In this document: positions 7,719 to 14,159 of the stretch, one piece after another
Layout: every line of letters starts with the position of its first letter
How positions within the stretch are numbered: position 1 is the first letter of the stretch
NCBI GenBank assembly: GCA_016840025.1
Contig: JAEOTF010000055.1
Location: 1 to 15,143 of the forward strand
Source of the DNA: Candidatus Hodarchaeota archaeon
GTDB taxonomy: Archaea > Asgardarchaeota > Heimdallarchaeia > Hodarchaeales > YT1-039
DNA: 15,143 bases
Direction of reading: 5' to 3'
Notes under the pieces: model-generated
The model's input: the letters and a program-made list of their open reading frames with translations, nothing else
Told to the model about the DNA's origin: nothing
Databases searched by the model: none
Made by a program: the position numbers and the translations under genes

Positions 7719-8300
7719 ATGATTTCTAATATGAAAAGTCACAATACTATTTGGGCAATCCTTTTGATTGTAGTTACTACATTGAGCCTTCTTTTTGGAG
7801 TAAATGCACAGCAGTACTTGAATAACGATGATGGGGAGCTTTCATTCTGGTTTTCCGATATCACAGTCGATATTTTTGAAAGTTTTCCCGAGCAATATTC
7901 CATCTCGGCAACAGTGGAACGAAATGACGCATCATTAGATCTAGAATTAGGCGTATGTCTTTTTATCTGGAAAACTGATGTTTTAGAAAATTCTTTACCC
8001 AGTTTAGTTTATTTCTATAGATCTAAAGCAGTTACATTCTTAGCAAATGAAAAATCAACTGAAGTCACTTTCGTTCGTTTTTCATTATCATTAGCAGTTA
8101 TTCCCTCATTCGCCCCTAGCCCTGAAGAACTAGCCTTTGGGGTATATGGTTATGCAGATAATGGACAAGAATTCCCAGAAGAATCATATGACACACTTAT
8201 TCCCTCAGTAACAGTCCCTGCGGGAGTTTATCTAATAACAAAAAATGAAAATAATTTCTCTGGTTCTATGTTAGAAAAATGGACATTTAACCTATTCTGA
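7719..8300 (+). CDS. Secreted protein of unknown function
   Basis: I do not recognise the family. ATG 7719 is chosen because GGGGATT lies just before it; ATG 7731 is also possible, and the longest reading from GTG 7698 adds seven residues. The N-terminus is a clear signal peptide: a few polar residues with one lysine, a hydrophobic stretch (TIWAILLIVVTTLSLLFG), then VNA-QQ as a likely signal peptidase cleavage site. The mature part of about 165 residues has no further membrane segment and is rich in alternating hydrophobic, Ser/Thr and acidic residues, which suggests a beta-sandwich exported to the cell surface or medium. There is one cysteine in the mature part. It stands alone between the regulator and a bidirectional terminator-like hairpin; no operon partner is evident. 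Confidence 0.65.
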   Translation: MISNMKSHNTIWAILLIVVTTLSLLFGVNAQQYLNNDDGELSFWFSDITVDIFESFPEQYSISATVERNDASLDLELGVCLFIWKTDVLENSLPSLVYFYRSKAVTFLANEKSTEVTFVRFSLSLAVIPSFAPSPEELAFGVYGYADNGQEFPEESYDTLIPSVTVPAGVYLITKNENNFSGSMLEKWTFNLF

Positions 8301-8383
8301 TTAACAAAATACATTATTTAGACATTTAAAGGAGGTCTATCTTGTTTTTTTGGCTCCTCATTTCTTATTATTAAGATAAAAAG

Positions 8384-8397
8384 TGACGAGTACGTCA
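8384..8397. terminator. Bidirectional terminator-like hairpin between convergent genes
   Basis: TGACG-AGTA-CGTCA forms a perfect 5-bp stem with a 4-base loop. It lies between the convergent stop codons at 8300 and 8475. A T-rich tract follows on the plus strand (CTTTTTAATTC from about 8407), and CTTTTTATC follows directly on the minus strand. Confidence 0.5.
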
Positions 8398-8474
8398 AAT
8401 ACAATCTTTTTAATTCTTTTAATTTTCAATTTCTATTAGAATTATGTAATGGTTTTCGAAGTAATCTCTTAAAA

Positions 8475-8939
8475 CTATATTTCAATTTTAAAAGTACCGG
8501 TTTCTGTCTCAAAACTATAACTATAATTCGCTAACAATTCTTTCATACCAATCAAACTTGGTGTGTTTGGAATAGAACAAAAAGCCGCGGTAATTGGAAA
8601 TCTACTACTTCTTTTTCCATAATCATCCTCTAGCGTAATATTTACTCTTCCAAGTTGGCTTGCAATTCGACATTCTGGTAAATTTACAACACCATAGAGC
8701 GTATGAGGCTCTAAATGCGCTATTTGAAGTAGTGGAAGCCATGACTCATGAAATAGAGAAATAACTGCCCCAGTATCTACAATTGCATCAAATGGAGGAC
8801 TTTCAGATCCATCAGGTAACACAAATCGGACAATAGCCATAATTCGATGTATATATCGGTCTTCACTACCAAGACGTGAGAATTTTTCGCTAAGGTCAGT
8901 ACTACTGGGGATTCGACTCAAATGAAACTTTAACTCCAT
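8475..8939 (-). CDS. Retropepsin-like aspartic protease (clan AA)
   Basis: A 154-residue protein from ATG 8939, chosen because GGAGAGG lies 9 bases upstream; a TTG at 8963 would add eight residues. The active-site motif FDAIVDTGAVISLF holds Asp-Thr-Gly at residues 55-57. The C-terminal SLIGMKELLANYSYSF matches the hydrophobic-Gly motif that follows the flap in retropepsin-type proteases. With one DTG per chain it would act as a homodimer, as retroviral proteases do. It has no signal peptide, so it should be cytoplasmic; its target is unknown. It is the second gene of a pair whose first gene encodes a small DUF5678-like protein, overlapping by about 38 bases. That strong overlap suggests linked function. 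Catalytic residues look intact; proteolysis has not been shown for this family member. Confidence 0.75.
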   Translation of the reverse strand: MELKFHLSRIPSSTDLSEKFSRLGSEDRYIHRIMAIVRFVLPDGSESPPFDAIVDTGAVISLFHESWLPLLQIAHLEPHTLYGVVNLPECRIASQLGRVNITLEDDYGKRSSRFPITAAFCSIPNTPSLIGMKELLANYSYSFETETGTFKIEI

Positions 8940-9144
8940 AAAGAATGGCCTCTCCAGAATCAATGTGCTTTAAAACATAGTTTTTCCCTTTCAAATTGTT
9001 CAATGCATATTTTAAGACAAGATCAAAGGAATTATCTGCAAATAGTATTTCTTGGTCTAAAACAATTATCCATTTTCCACCATATCTTAAAACAAGGTCC
9101 TCTAAATTTTCACGAACCCATCGGTTATCACTAGCGACTGACAT
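8902..9144 (-). CDS. Small DUF5678-like protein, partner of the aspartic protease
   Basis: An 80-residue protein from ATG 9144, with GTGAG as a possible ribosome binding site; GTG 9153 would add three residues. The pattern WIIVLDQEILFADNSFDLVLKYALNN followed by KNYVLKHID resembles the DUF5678 fold (Gly-Lys-Trp, a strand pair, a helix, a last strand). The first part (about 1-27) is polar and helical. There is no enzyme motif. Its end overlaps the protease start by about 38 bases on the same strand, so the two are co-transcribed and probably translationally coupled. Small DUF5678 proteins beside retropepsin-like genes recur in prokaryotes as far as I recall, and an adaptor, substrate or inhibitor role is plausible but unproven. 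The family call is moderately sure; function is unknown. Confidence 0.6.
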   Translation of the reverse strand: MSVASDNRWVRENLEDLVLRYGGKWIIVLDQEILFADNSFDLVLKYALNNLKGKNYVLKHIDSGEAILYGVKVSFESNPQ

Positions 9145-9171
9145 ATTACTCACTATCTTTTGTTTGTTCGG

Positions 9172-9230
9172 AAAAATAAAAAGGTATTTTTTCAGAAGTT
9201 TGGATTTTTATTACTAAATATAAAGCATTT
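9172..9230 (-). promoter_or_regulatory. Promoter region of the DUF5678/protease pair
   Basis: On the minus strand a TATA-like CTTTATATTTA lies near 9217-9227 and a nearer T/A-rich CCTTTTTATTTTTC near 9172-9185. Which one is used cannot be told. The nearer one would give an almost leaderless transcript. Confidence 0.3.
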
Positions 9231-9284
9231 AAACCCCTAATATACTTACCCCTCTATCTTCTCAGTATAAAGAAAGAAAATAGT

Positions 9285-9315
9285 CACTCTAAAACAGCTT
9301 AGAGCTGCTAGAGTG
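9285..9315 (-). terminator. 31-nt hairpin, displaced 3' end of the left surface-gene unit
   Basis: Outer stem CACTCTA (9285-9291) pairs with TAGAGTG (9309-9315). Inner stem CAGCT pairs with AGCTG around a TAG loop. On the minus strand it is followed by a T-rich stretch. Its twin at 12572-12602 follows the paralogous surface gene directly. The two differ at six positions, four of which are two compensating pairs, so the structure appears conserved. It is called the terminator of the gene at 11182-12303, now cut off from it by the TnpB element; that link is inference. Confidence 0.55.
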
Positions 9316-9483
9316 TCGGCAATAGTTGATTGAAAACATGGTGAAACGTGGTGTGTTGTGGAGAAATGCGCTATCCTTCGAGTTTTTGGGAACTTTAAAT
9401 ATAGAAGCGGGTAAATTACTAATAGGAAGAAGGCATTCAAGATCTTCATATACAAGCCGTTTCTGTCGTAATAGGTGTGATGT

Positions 9484-11106
9484 GTGTTTCTCACAGTCAA
9501 AGTTCCAATTATGGGCGATAAACTAACTTCTAAAAAACGCAAACAACTGGAGAAACTAACAGGACGGGACAGCACACTCATAAAACATTATCTGCGGATT
9601 ATTGACCAAGAACAAGAGGAATTATGGCAAGACGGGAAAGAAGGGAAACGAATAAGTAAAACTCGCTTAGATAACCTCACTTTAACGAGTAAACCATTGA
9701 AACGGAAGAAAAAGGAGGGGTTTTTCAAAATTACAGAAGGAAGAATACAAGTCAAGTATGATCTGAAACAACAATACCAAGACCAGGTGACCGTGCGAGA
9801 ACTCAAAGAATGCCGAGATACCGCTGTAGCCATGTGGCATAGCTATTACGAAAGTATCTTGGATCACGAACGGATCTATTGGAAGACTATGGAAAAAGAG
9901 AAATATCTAAATCAAGAAACGGAGCTAGTTCACGTCTTACATTGGTGGGAAACGGAAAAAATACCTACCAAACCATGTGAAGCGGAAAAAACACATCAGC
10001 AGAAACTTCCCCGCCATGCCAACATTAACACGACTGTATTTCTTCATCAACGACCTTCCAAACTCACAAACTACTGGGTCGAGTTTTATTATCCTGAAAA
10101 AGGGATGCATCTATGGCTTCCTCTCAATCCTACTCTGTATCACCTCTCTCTTCTGAAAGCAGGGAAGCCAAAAACAATTCAGTTAGTTAAACATCAAAAC
10201 CAACGCTGGTACGCTCATGTCACGATGAATGTCCCAATACGCAAACAAGAAAATAAGAAAAAACCTGTAGCGGTAGTAAGTACTGATTTAGGAATCAAAA
10301 AAGCAGTGGTAGCCGTGCTATTGACTGCGGAGAATACCTCAGGCTTACGAGCAAAAGACATTCGGTTTTTTGTACAAAAGGAGAAGATTACGAAAATTAA
10401 CCAATTGGACAATCAACTTGCGTCTCTGCAACGACAGAAAGCGTATTACCAACAAACAGGCAAAAGAACGCACAATCTCGCCCGTAAACTTAGGACACTA
10501 TCCTCAAAACGCCGAGAATTGGCGATCCACTACGATCATGAGTTAACTTCGCAGCTCTGTGATTGGGTAGAAACTCTACAGTATAAATATCGGGTCTATG
10601 TTGTCATAGGGGAATTAAAAGGTATTCGTAAATCTAGACGGAAAGGAGATGGTAAGTCAAGAAAACATAGGCGAGAACTTCATCGGTGGGCGTTTCATCG
10701 GATAACTACCTTTCTCCAGTATAAATTAGAGTTAGCTGGTTTACCTTTAAAGCAATTCCACACGATACGGGAATCGTGGACGAGTAAGACCTGTTCCAAG
10801 TGTGGTTCGCGGGACACCCGCCGTCCTTTCCAATCACTTGTGATCTGTCAGGACTGTGGGGCGAACATCCAAGCCGACATTAATGGCGCCATGAATCTTG
10901 CGTTCAAACTTATTAAATCATCTAAACAGTTAACAGCCCTCGACCATTGGTTGATAAAACCACTCCGCGCTAGCGTAAGCCCAACAACGAGTGTGATGGC
11001 TGTGGGTGCGATCAGTACACCCTCAAGCGGGAATGACACTTCTCCAACCGTGTCACGTAGAAGTCGAACCCGCAACCCTGCAAAGAAGGTTTCTGGAGTG
11101 ACCTGA
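9484..11106 (+). CDS. tnpB: TnpB RNA-guided endonuclease (IS605 OrfB)
   Basis: A 540-residue TnpB, longer than the usual ~400. It has the split RuvC nuclease: Asp268 in VSTDLGIKKAVV, Glu377 in VVIGELKGIRK and Asp465 in QADINGAMNLAF. A zinc ribbon lies between the last two (Cys437-Cys440 and Cys455-Cys458). The N-terminal ~250 residues hold the wedge/REC part, which accounts for the extra size. TnpB proteins use an RNA copied from the element's right end to cut DNA next to a short motif, favouring retention of the element. The last ~50 residues are low-complexity Ser/Thr/Pro/Arg, as expected where the coding region overlaps the guide-RNA scaffold. GTG 9484 is the first possible start after an in-frame TGA; ATG 9514 would lose the N-terminal strand LTVKV. 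All catalytic residues are intact. No tnpA accompanies it. Confidence 0.9.
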   Translation: MFLTVKVPIMGDKLTSKKRKQLEKLTGRDSTLIKHYLRIIDQEQEELWQDGKEGKRISKTRLDNLTLTSKPLKRKKKEGFFKITEGRIQVKYDLKQQYQDQVTVRELKECRDTAVAMWHSYYESILDHERIYWKTMEKEKYLNQETELVHVLHWWETEKIPTKPCEAEKTHQQKLPRHANINTTVFLHQRPSKLTNYWVEFYYPEKGMHLWLPLNPTLYHLSLLKAGKPKTIQLVKHQNQRWYAHVTMNVPIRKQENKKKPVAVVSTDLGIKKAVVAVLLTAENTSGLRAKDIRFFVQKEKITKINQLDNQLASLQRQKAYYQQTGKRTHNLARKLRTLSSKRRELAIHYDHELTSQLCDWVETLQYKYRVYVVIGELKGIRKSRRKGDGKSRKHRRELHRWAFHRITTFLQYKLELAGLPLKQFHTIRESWTSKTCSKCGSRDTRRPFQSLVICQDCGANIQADINGAMNLAFKLIKSSKQLTALDHWLIKPLRASVSPTTSVMAVGAISTPSSGNDTSPTVSRRSRTRNPAKKVSGVT

Positions 11107-11151
11107 GTCAACAGAAATCTACCTGTTTCACTACGTTTGTGAACGGTTCAT
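10960..11151 (+). ncRNA. Candidate omega-RNA (TnpB guide RNA scaffold)
   Basis: The 3' end of tnpB plus 45 bases of trailer is rich in pairing segments. GGGTG (11004-11008) pairs with CACCC (11018-11022). TGACAC (11034-11039) pairs with GTGTCA (11050-11055), and TTCT (11040-11043) with AGAA (11059-11062), the last two arranged as an H-type pseudoknot. AAGCGGGAATG lies between them. The guide would be the bases just beyond the element's right end, starting near 11152. The start of the RNA is not defined and the range is approximate. Confidence 0.45.
11123..11146 (+). other. Subterminal hairpin with bulged T at right end of TnpB element
   Basis: CCTGTTTCAC pairs with GTGAACGG around the loop TACGTTT, with one unpaired T in the left arm. 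It ends directly before the proposed TTCAT cleavage site. Imperfect hairpins with a bulged base at this place are what Y1 transposases recognise in IS200/IS605 elements. GTGAAAC in the left end (9341-9347) is complementary to its left arm. Confidence 0.35.
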
Positions 11152-11181
11152 AATGATTTGCGGGTACTGTTGGGATATTTG

Positions 11182-12303
11182 TCATTTTTTCTTGTAAATA
11201 GAAATTATTATGCCCAATAAAATTGTGAGAGGTATAATTAACAGGGCTGAACTAAACTCAGGTGCTGGAATTGAATAATAGACCTTAACTACGAGGAGAT
11301 CTATCCCTACAGCTGTGCCAGAGGAAGCTCCGGGTGCCTCTATTTTAACACCAAAATTCGCATTAGTAAAATCATCAGGGCTCCAAGTTCTACCCCATGT
11401 ATCCGTGGAATTGCCTACAGAAAAATAAGAATGATATGCCTTAAGTGCTGCAGTTTCTTTTGTTTCTGGCGCCGCTGATGCGTAACCGTTGTACATTAAT
11501 GTAATGTCGATATCGAATCCAACCTCTGGACTTCGCCCAATAATATAAGTAGCTCGTAGTCTTACCTCGATTCCTTCAATGACCTTCCCTGTCAAATCTT
11601 TGATATCAAAATGGGTTAGCGTGACGTGATTAGTGGAAGATATAGTTGTTCCTAGATTATTATCGGTAACATTCATGTTTTCAACTGTTATCCAGTTAAG
11701 GTTATCCGTCTCATTTCTATGAGTAAACCACCCTGTTGAGGAATAATAAACCTTTACTGCGATATAATCTATCCCTACAGCTGCGCCAGAGGAAGCTCCT
11801 GGTGCCTCGACTTTGACGCCAAAGTTAGCATTAGAAAAATCATCAGGACTCCATGTTCTGCCCCAAGTAGCGCTAGAATTGCCTACGTTATAATAGTTAA
11901 GAAAAGCTTGAAGTGCTGCAGTTTCTTTTGCTTCTGGTGCCGCTGACGCGTAACCGTTGTACATTAAAGTAATGTCGATATCGAACCCAGCCTTTGGACT
12001 TCGCCCGATAATATAAGTTGCTCGTAATCTTATCTCAATTCCTTCAATACTGAATCCTGTCAAATTACCAATATCAAAATGGATTAGTGTGACATGATTG
12101 GTTGAAGATATAGTTGTTCCTAGATTATTATCGGTAATATTCATATTTTGAACTGTTTGCCAATTAAGATTATCTGTCTCATTTCTATGAGTCATCCAAT
12201 CGGTTTCAAAAGTAGTTGATCCATTAACAGGAGTTGTTCCTAACATAGCAATAGGTATAAAACCGAGTATCAGTATCGTAAAGAATTTATAGCTTTTTAT
12301 CAT
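11182..12303 (-). CDS. Surface protein with two beta-sandwich repeats and PEF-type sorting tail
   Basis: A 373-residue exported protein. Residues 1-28 are a signal peptide (KSYKFFTILILGFIPIAML, likely cleavage after VNG). Two tandem repeats follow, about 36-187 and 192-343, each beginning W-x-THRNETDNLNW and ending in GID-hydrophobic-KVYYS. Each has THFDI, IEGIE-RLRA, FDIDITLMYNGY, TWGRTWSPDDF and NANFGVK. This layout matches a beta-sandwich domain seen in many prokaryotic surface and tail proteins. The C-terminus is PEF (348-350), a membrane segment and YKKK, a PEF-CTERM-like signal for archaeosortase. Several N-glycosylation sequons (NET, NIT, NVT, NSS) fit a cell-surface role. The ribosome binding site AAGGTGG is ideally placed before ATG 12303. 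It is a tandem paralogue of the next gene; its 3' hairpin has been displaced by a TnpB element. The ligand or role is unknown. Confidence 0.75.
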   Translation of the reverse strand: MIKSYKFFTILILGFIPIAMLGTTPVNGSTTFETDWMTHRNETDNLNWQTVQNMNITDNNLGTTISSTNHVTLIHFDIGNLTGFSIEGIEIRLRATYIIGRSPKAGFDIDITLMYNGYASAAPEAKETAALQAFLNYYNVGNSSATWGRTWSPDDFSNANFGVKVEAPGASSGAAVGIDYIAVKVYYSSTGWFTHRNETDNLNWITVENMNVTDNNLGTTISSTNHVTLTHFDIKDLTGKVIEGIEVRLRATYIIGRSPEVGFDIDITLMYNGYASAAPETKETAALKAYHSYFSVGNSTDTWGRTWSPDDFTNANFGVKIEAPGASSGTAVGIDLLVVKVYYSIPAPEFSSALLIIPLTILLGIIISIYKKK

Positions 12304-12383
12304 TAATCCACCTTCTTAGCAATTTATGCAAATAAATATTAGTTTTGCCAATAAACATAACTCAATTTAATAAAGTACTAAAT

Positions 12384-12483
12384 AATCTCCTGTCATCAAT
12401 CTGTTAGAAAGAATCTTTTTCAGGAAAAAATCTTACTCATTAGATTTTAACAGACGAGTTATTAATTTTCATGATTTCAAACA
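12384..12483 (-). repeat. Upstream block shared by the two surface genes (copy 1)
   Basis: About 100 bases, 81-180 bases upstream of the left surface gene, align with 13936-14038 upstream of the right one. Shared segments include AATCTCCT, ATCATCAATCTG, AGAAAGAATC, CAGACGA and ATTTCAAACA. It is part of the tandem duplication and may hold regulatory sites. Confidence 0.7.
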
Positions 12484-12510
12484 TTTTTATTCTTATTTTT
12501 TACTCATTTT

Positions 12511-12538
12511 GAGAACCTTCTTGCTAGACTTGGTTCTC
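12511..12538. other. Inverted repeat with T-tract, terminator-like on plus strand
   Basis: GAGAACC (12511-12517) and GGTTCTC (12532-12538) form a 7-bp stem with a 14-base loop, followed by a pyrimidine run ending in T6 (about 12539-12549). No plus-strand gene precedes it, so its purpose is unclear. It lies at the junction of the two duplicated units. Confidence 0.4.
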
Positions 12539-12571
12539 TTCCCTTTTTTACATCAATAAAAAAAATATAGG

Positions 12572-12602
12572 CGCTCTAGAGCAGTTTAGAACTGCTAGAG
12601 CG
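12572..12602 (-). terminator. 31-nt hairpin with T-tract, terminator of the right surface gene
   Basis: Outer stem CGCTCTA (12572-12578) pairs with TAGAGCG (12596-12602). Inner stem GCAGTT pairs with AACTGC around a TAG loop. On the minus strand it is followed after six bases by eight T residues (12565-12558), 48 bases beyond the stop of the gene at 12651. This is the shape of an intrinsic terminator. It is the twin of 9285-9315. Confidence 0.65.
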
Positions 12603-12650
12603 TTGGAATGTGTGATGAGAGAGGGATAGGTATTTTAATAGAAATTCCTT

Positions 12651-13847
12651 CTATTTCTCCATTATTCGTCGAAAAGTCACTCGTATTAGTACCAAAGCCG
12701 AAATTGCTGTGAAAATAATGAAGCCATTTCCGAAAGAAATGATCCCAGCGGAAGATGTTACTGGTTGGGATGCCATAGGGCTGGTCGTTGAGGACCCAGT
12801 AGTTATCGCCCCTGGAGTAGAATACACCTTAACTACGAGAAGATCTATCCCTACAGCTGTGGAGGATGAAGCTCCAGGTGCCTCGACTTTGATCCCAAAA
12901 TTAGCATTGGAAAAATCTTCGGGATTCCAGGTTCTGCCCCATGTATCCGTGGGACCGCCTAAAGCAAAGTAAGAATGAAAAGCCTGAAGTGCTGTAGTTT
13001 CTTTAGTTTCTGGCGCTGCGGATGAATAACCGTTGTACATTGCTGTTATGTCGAGGTCGAACCCATCTCCTGGACTTCGGCCAATGATATAAGTTGCTCT
13101 AAGTCTTACTTCAATTCCTTGAACAGTATGTCCTGTTAAATCTTCGACGTCAAAATGGGTTAGCGTGACATGATTCGTTGAAGATATAGTTCGTCCTAAG
13201 TTGTTGTCGGTAGCATTCATATTCTCGACTGTTAGCCAGTTAAGGTTGTCTGTCTCATTTCTATGAGTCAGCCATCCTGTTGAGGAATAATGAACCTTCA
13301 CTGCGATATAGTCTATTCCTGCAGCTATGGAAGAGGAGGATCCAGGTGCCTCGACTTTGACCCCAAAATTAGCATTGGAAAAATCTTCGGGGTTCCAGGC
13401 TCTGCCCCAATTATCGGTAGAACTGCCAATGGTATAATAATTGAGAGAGGCTTGAAGTGCTGCAGTTTCTTTTGTCTCTGGGGCTGCTGATGAATAACCA
13501 TTGTATAATAATGTTATGTCGAGGTCGAACCCATCCCCTGGACTTCGACCAATGATGTAAGTTGCTCTAAGTTTTACCTCAATTCCTTGAATAGTAGCGC
13601 CTGTCAAATCTTCGAAGTCAAAATGGGTTAGCGTGACATGGTTAGTTGAAGACAAAGTTCGTCCTAAGTTGTTGTCGACAGCATTCATATTCTCAACTGT
13701 TAGCCAGTTAAGGTTGTCTGTCTCATTTCTATGAGTCAGCCAATTGGTTTCAAACCCAGTTGATCCATTAACAGGAGTTGTTCCTAACATAGCAATAGGT
13801 ATGAAACCTAGTATCAGTAACGTAAAGAATTTGTAGTTTTTTAGCAT
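12651..13847 (-). CDS. Surface protein with two beta-sandwich repeats, transmembrane-anchored paralogue
   Basis: A 398-residue tandem paralogue of the gene to its left, with a nearly identical signal peptide (KNYKFFTLLILGFIPIAML, cleavage likely after VNG). The same two ~156-residue repeats are present (about 36-187 and 192-343). The first repeats of the two proteins share LNYY and GIDYIAVKV, while the second repeats share HSYF and GIDLLVVKVY, so the repeat arose before the gene doubled. The C-terminus differs: a Ser/Thr/Pro-rich stalk (343-366), then a membrane segment (FIIFTAISALVLI) and FRRIMEK, with no PEF motif. It would thus stay membrane-anchored and not be processed by a PEF-type sortase. 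The ribosome binding site AAGGTGG precedes ATG 13847 and a TATA box lies about 50 bases upstream. It is presumably displayed on the cell surface; the binding partner is unknown. Confidence 0.75.
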   Translation of the reverse strand: MLKNYKFFTLLILGFIPIAMLGTTPVNGSTGFETNWLTHRNETDNLNWLTVENMNAVDNNLGRTLSSTNHVTLTHFDFEDLTGATIQGIEVKLRATYIIGRSPGDGFDLDITLLYNGYSSAAPETKETAALQASLNYYTIGSSTDNWGRAWNPEDFSNANFGVKVEAPGSSSSIAAGIDYIAVKVHYSSTGWLTHRNETDNLNWLTVENMNATDNNLGRTISSTNHVTLTHFDVEDLTGHTVQGIEVRLRATYIIGRSPGDGFDLDITAMYNGYSSAAPETKETTALQAFHSYFALGGPTDTWGRTWNPEDFSNANFGIKVEAPGASSSTAVGIDLLVVKVYSTPGAITTGSSTTSPMASQPVTSSAGIISFGNGFIIFTAISALVLIRVTFRRIMEK

Positions 13848-13894
13848 TAATCCACCTTCTTAACGGATTTCTGGAAATAGCAACAAAATCGTAG

Positions 13895-13904
13895 CTTTAT
13901 AAAC
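13895..13904 (-). promoter_or_regulatory. TATA box of the right surface gene
   Basis: On the minus strand GTTTATAAAG lies 48-57 bases upstream of ATG 13847, predicting a leader of about 25 bases that holds the AAGGTGG ribosome binding site. The left gene has only a weaker A/T stretch at the same place (about 12348-12357), with AATATTTATT nearer its start. Confidence 0.55.
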
Positions 13905-13935
13905 TAATGTAAATTAATTTAACAAGATACCCAAG

Positions 13936-14038
13936 AATCTCCTATCATCAATCTGGAAGAAAGAATCGTTTTCAGAAAAGAAAACTTATTCGTTAGATCT
14001 ATCACAGACGAAATTATTGTTTTTCATTATTTCAAACA
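13936..14038 (-). repeat. Upstream block shared by the two surface genes (copy 2)
   Basis: Partner of 12384-12483, 89-191 bases upstream of the right surface gene. Similarity fades beyond about 14040, which marks the right limit of the duplicated unit. From there to 14160 the sequence is AT-rich and I see no gene. Confidence 0.7.
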
Positions 14039-14159
14039 CAAATATGTAGATAAATCAGATGTTTAATTTTCCTCTTTTTCGCAATATTGATTTCTTCAAC
14101 TACCGTCTAATGAAATAGCTAAAATTTTCCCTTATTGTGTGGTTTTTTTGTACCAACCT

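Larger units (their letters stand above)
9331..11151 (+). mobile_element. TnpB-only IS200/IS605-type element (no tnpA)
   Basis: The element carries tnpB and its 3' RNA-coding region. The proposed left end is directly after TTGAT (9326-9330). The proposed right end is after TTCAT (11147-11151), which resembles it, as left and right cleavage sites do in IS605 elements. A stem with a bulged T lies just inside the right end. The insertion separates a surface gene from its hairpin, and the uninterrupted paralogous unit (12603-12650) has related sequence at both flanks. No Y1 transposase gene is present, so movement would need one in trans. The ends are estimates and could shift by some bases. Confidence 0.6.

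Noticed and set aside
9331..9483. A tnpA (Y1 transposase) gene next to tnpB
   Set aside because: Only about 150 bases lie between the left end and tnpB and no frame shows a HUH motif.
9246..9581. Minus-strand open frame of 111 residues across the hairpin and left end of the TnpB element
   Set aside because: It crosses the proposed element boundary, has no domain pattern and no ribosome binding site; it is most likely chance.
13936..14040. Possible leader peptides on the minus strand in the duplicated upstream blocks
   Set aside because: The two copies give different short peptides with stops at different places, so the reading frame is not conserved.
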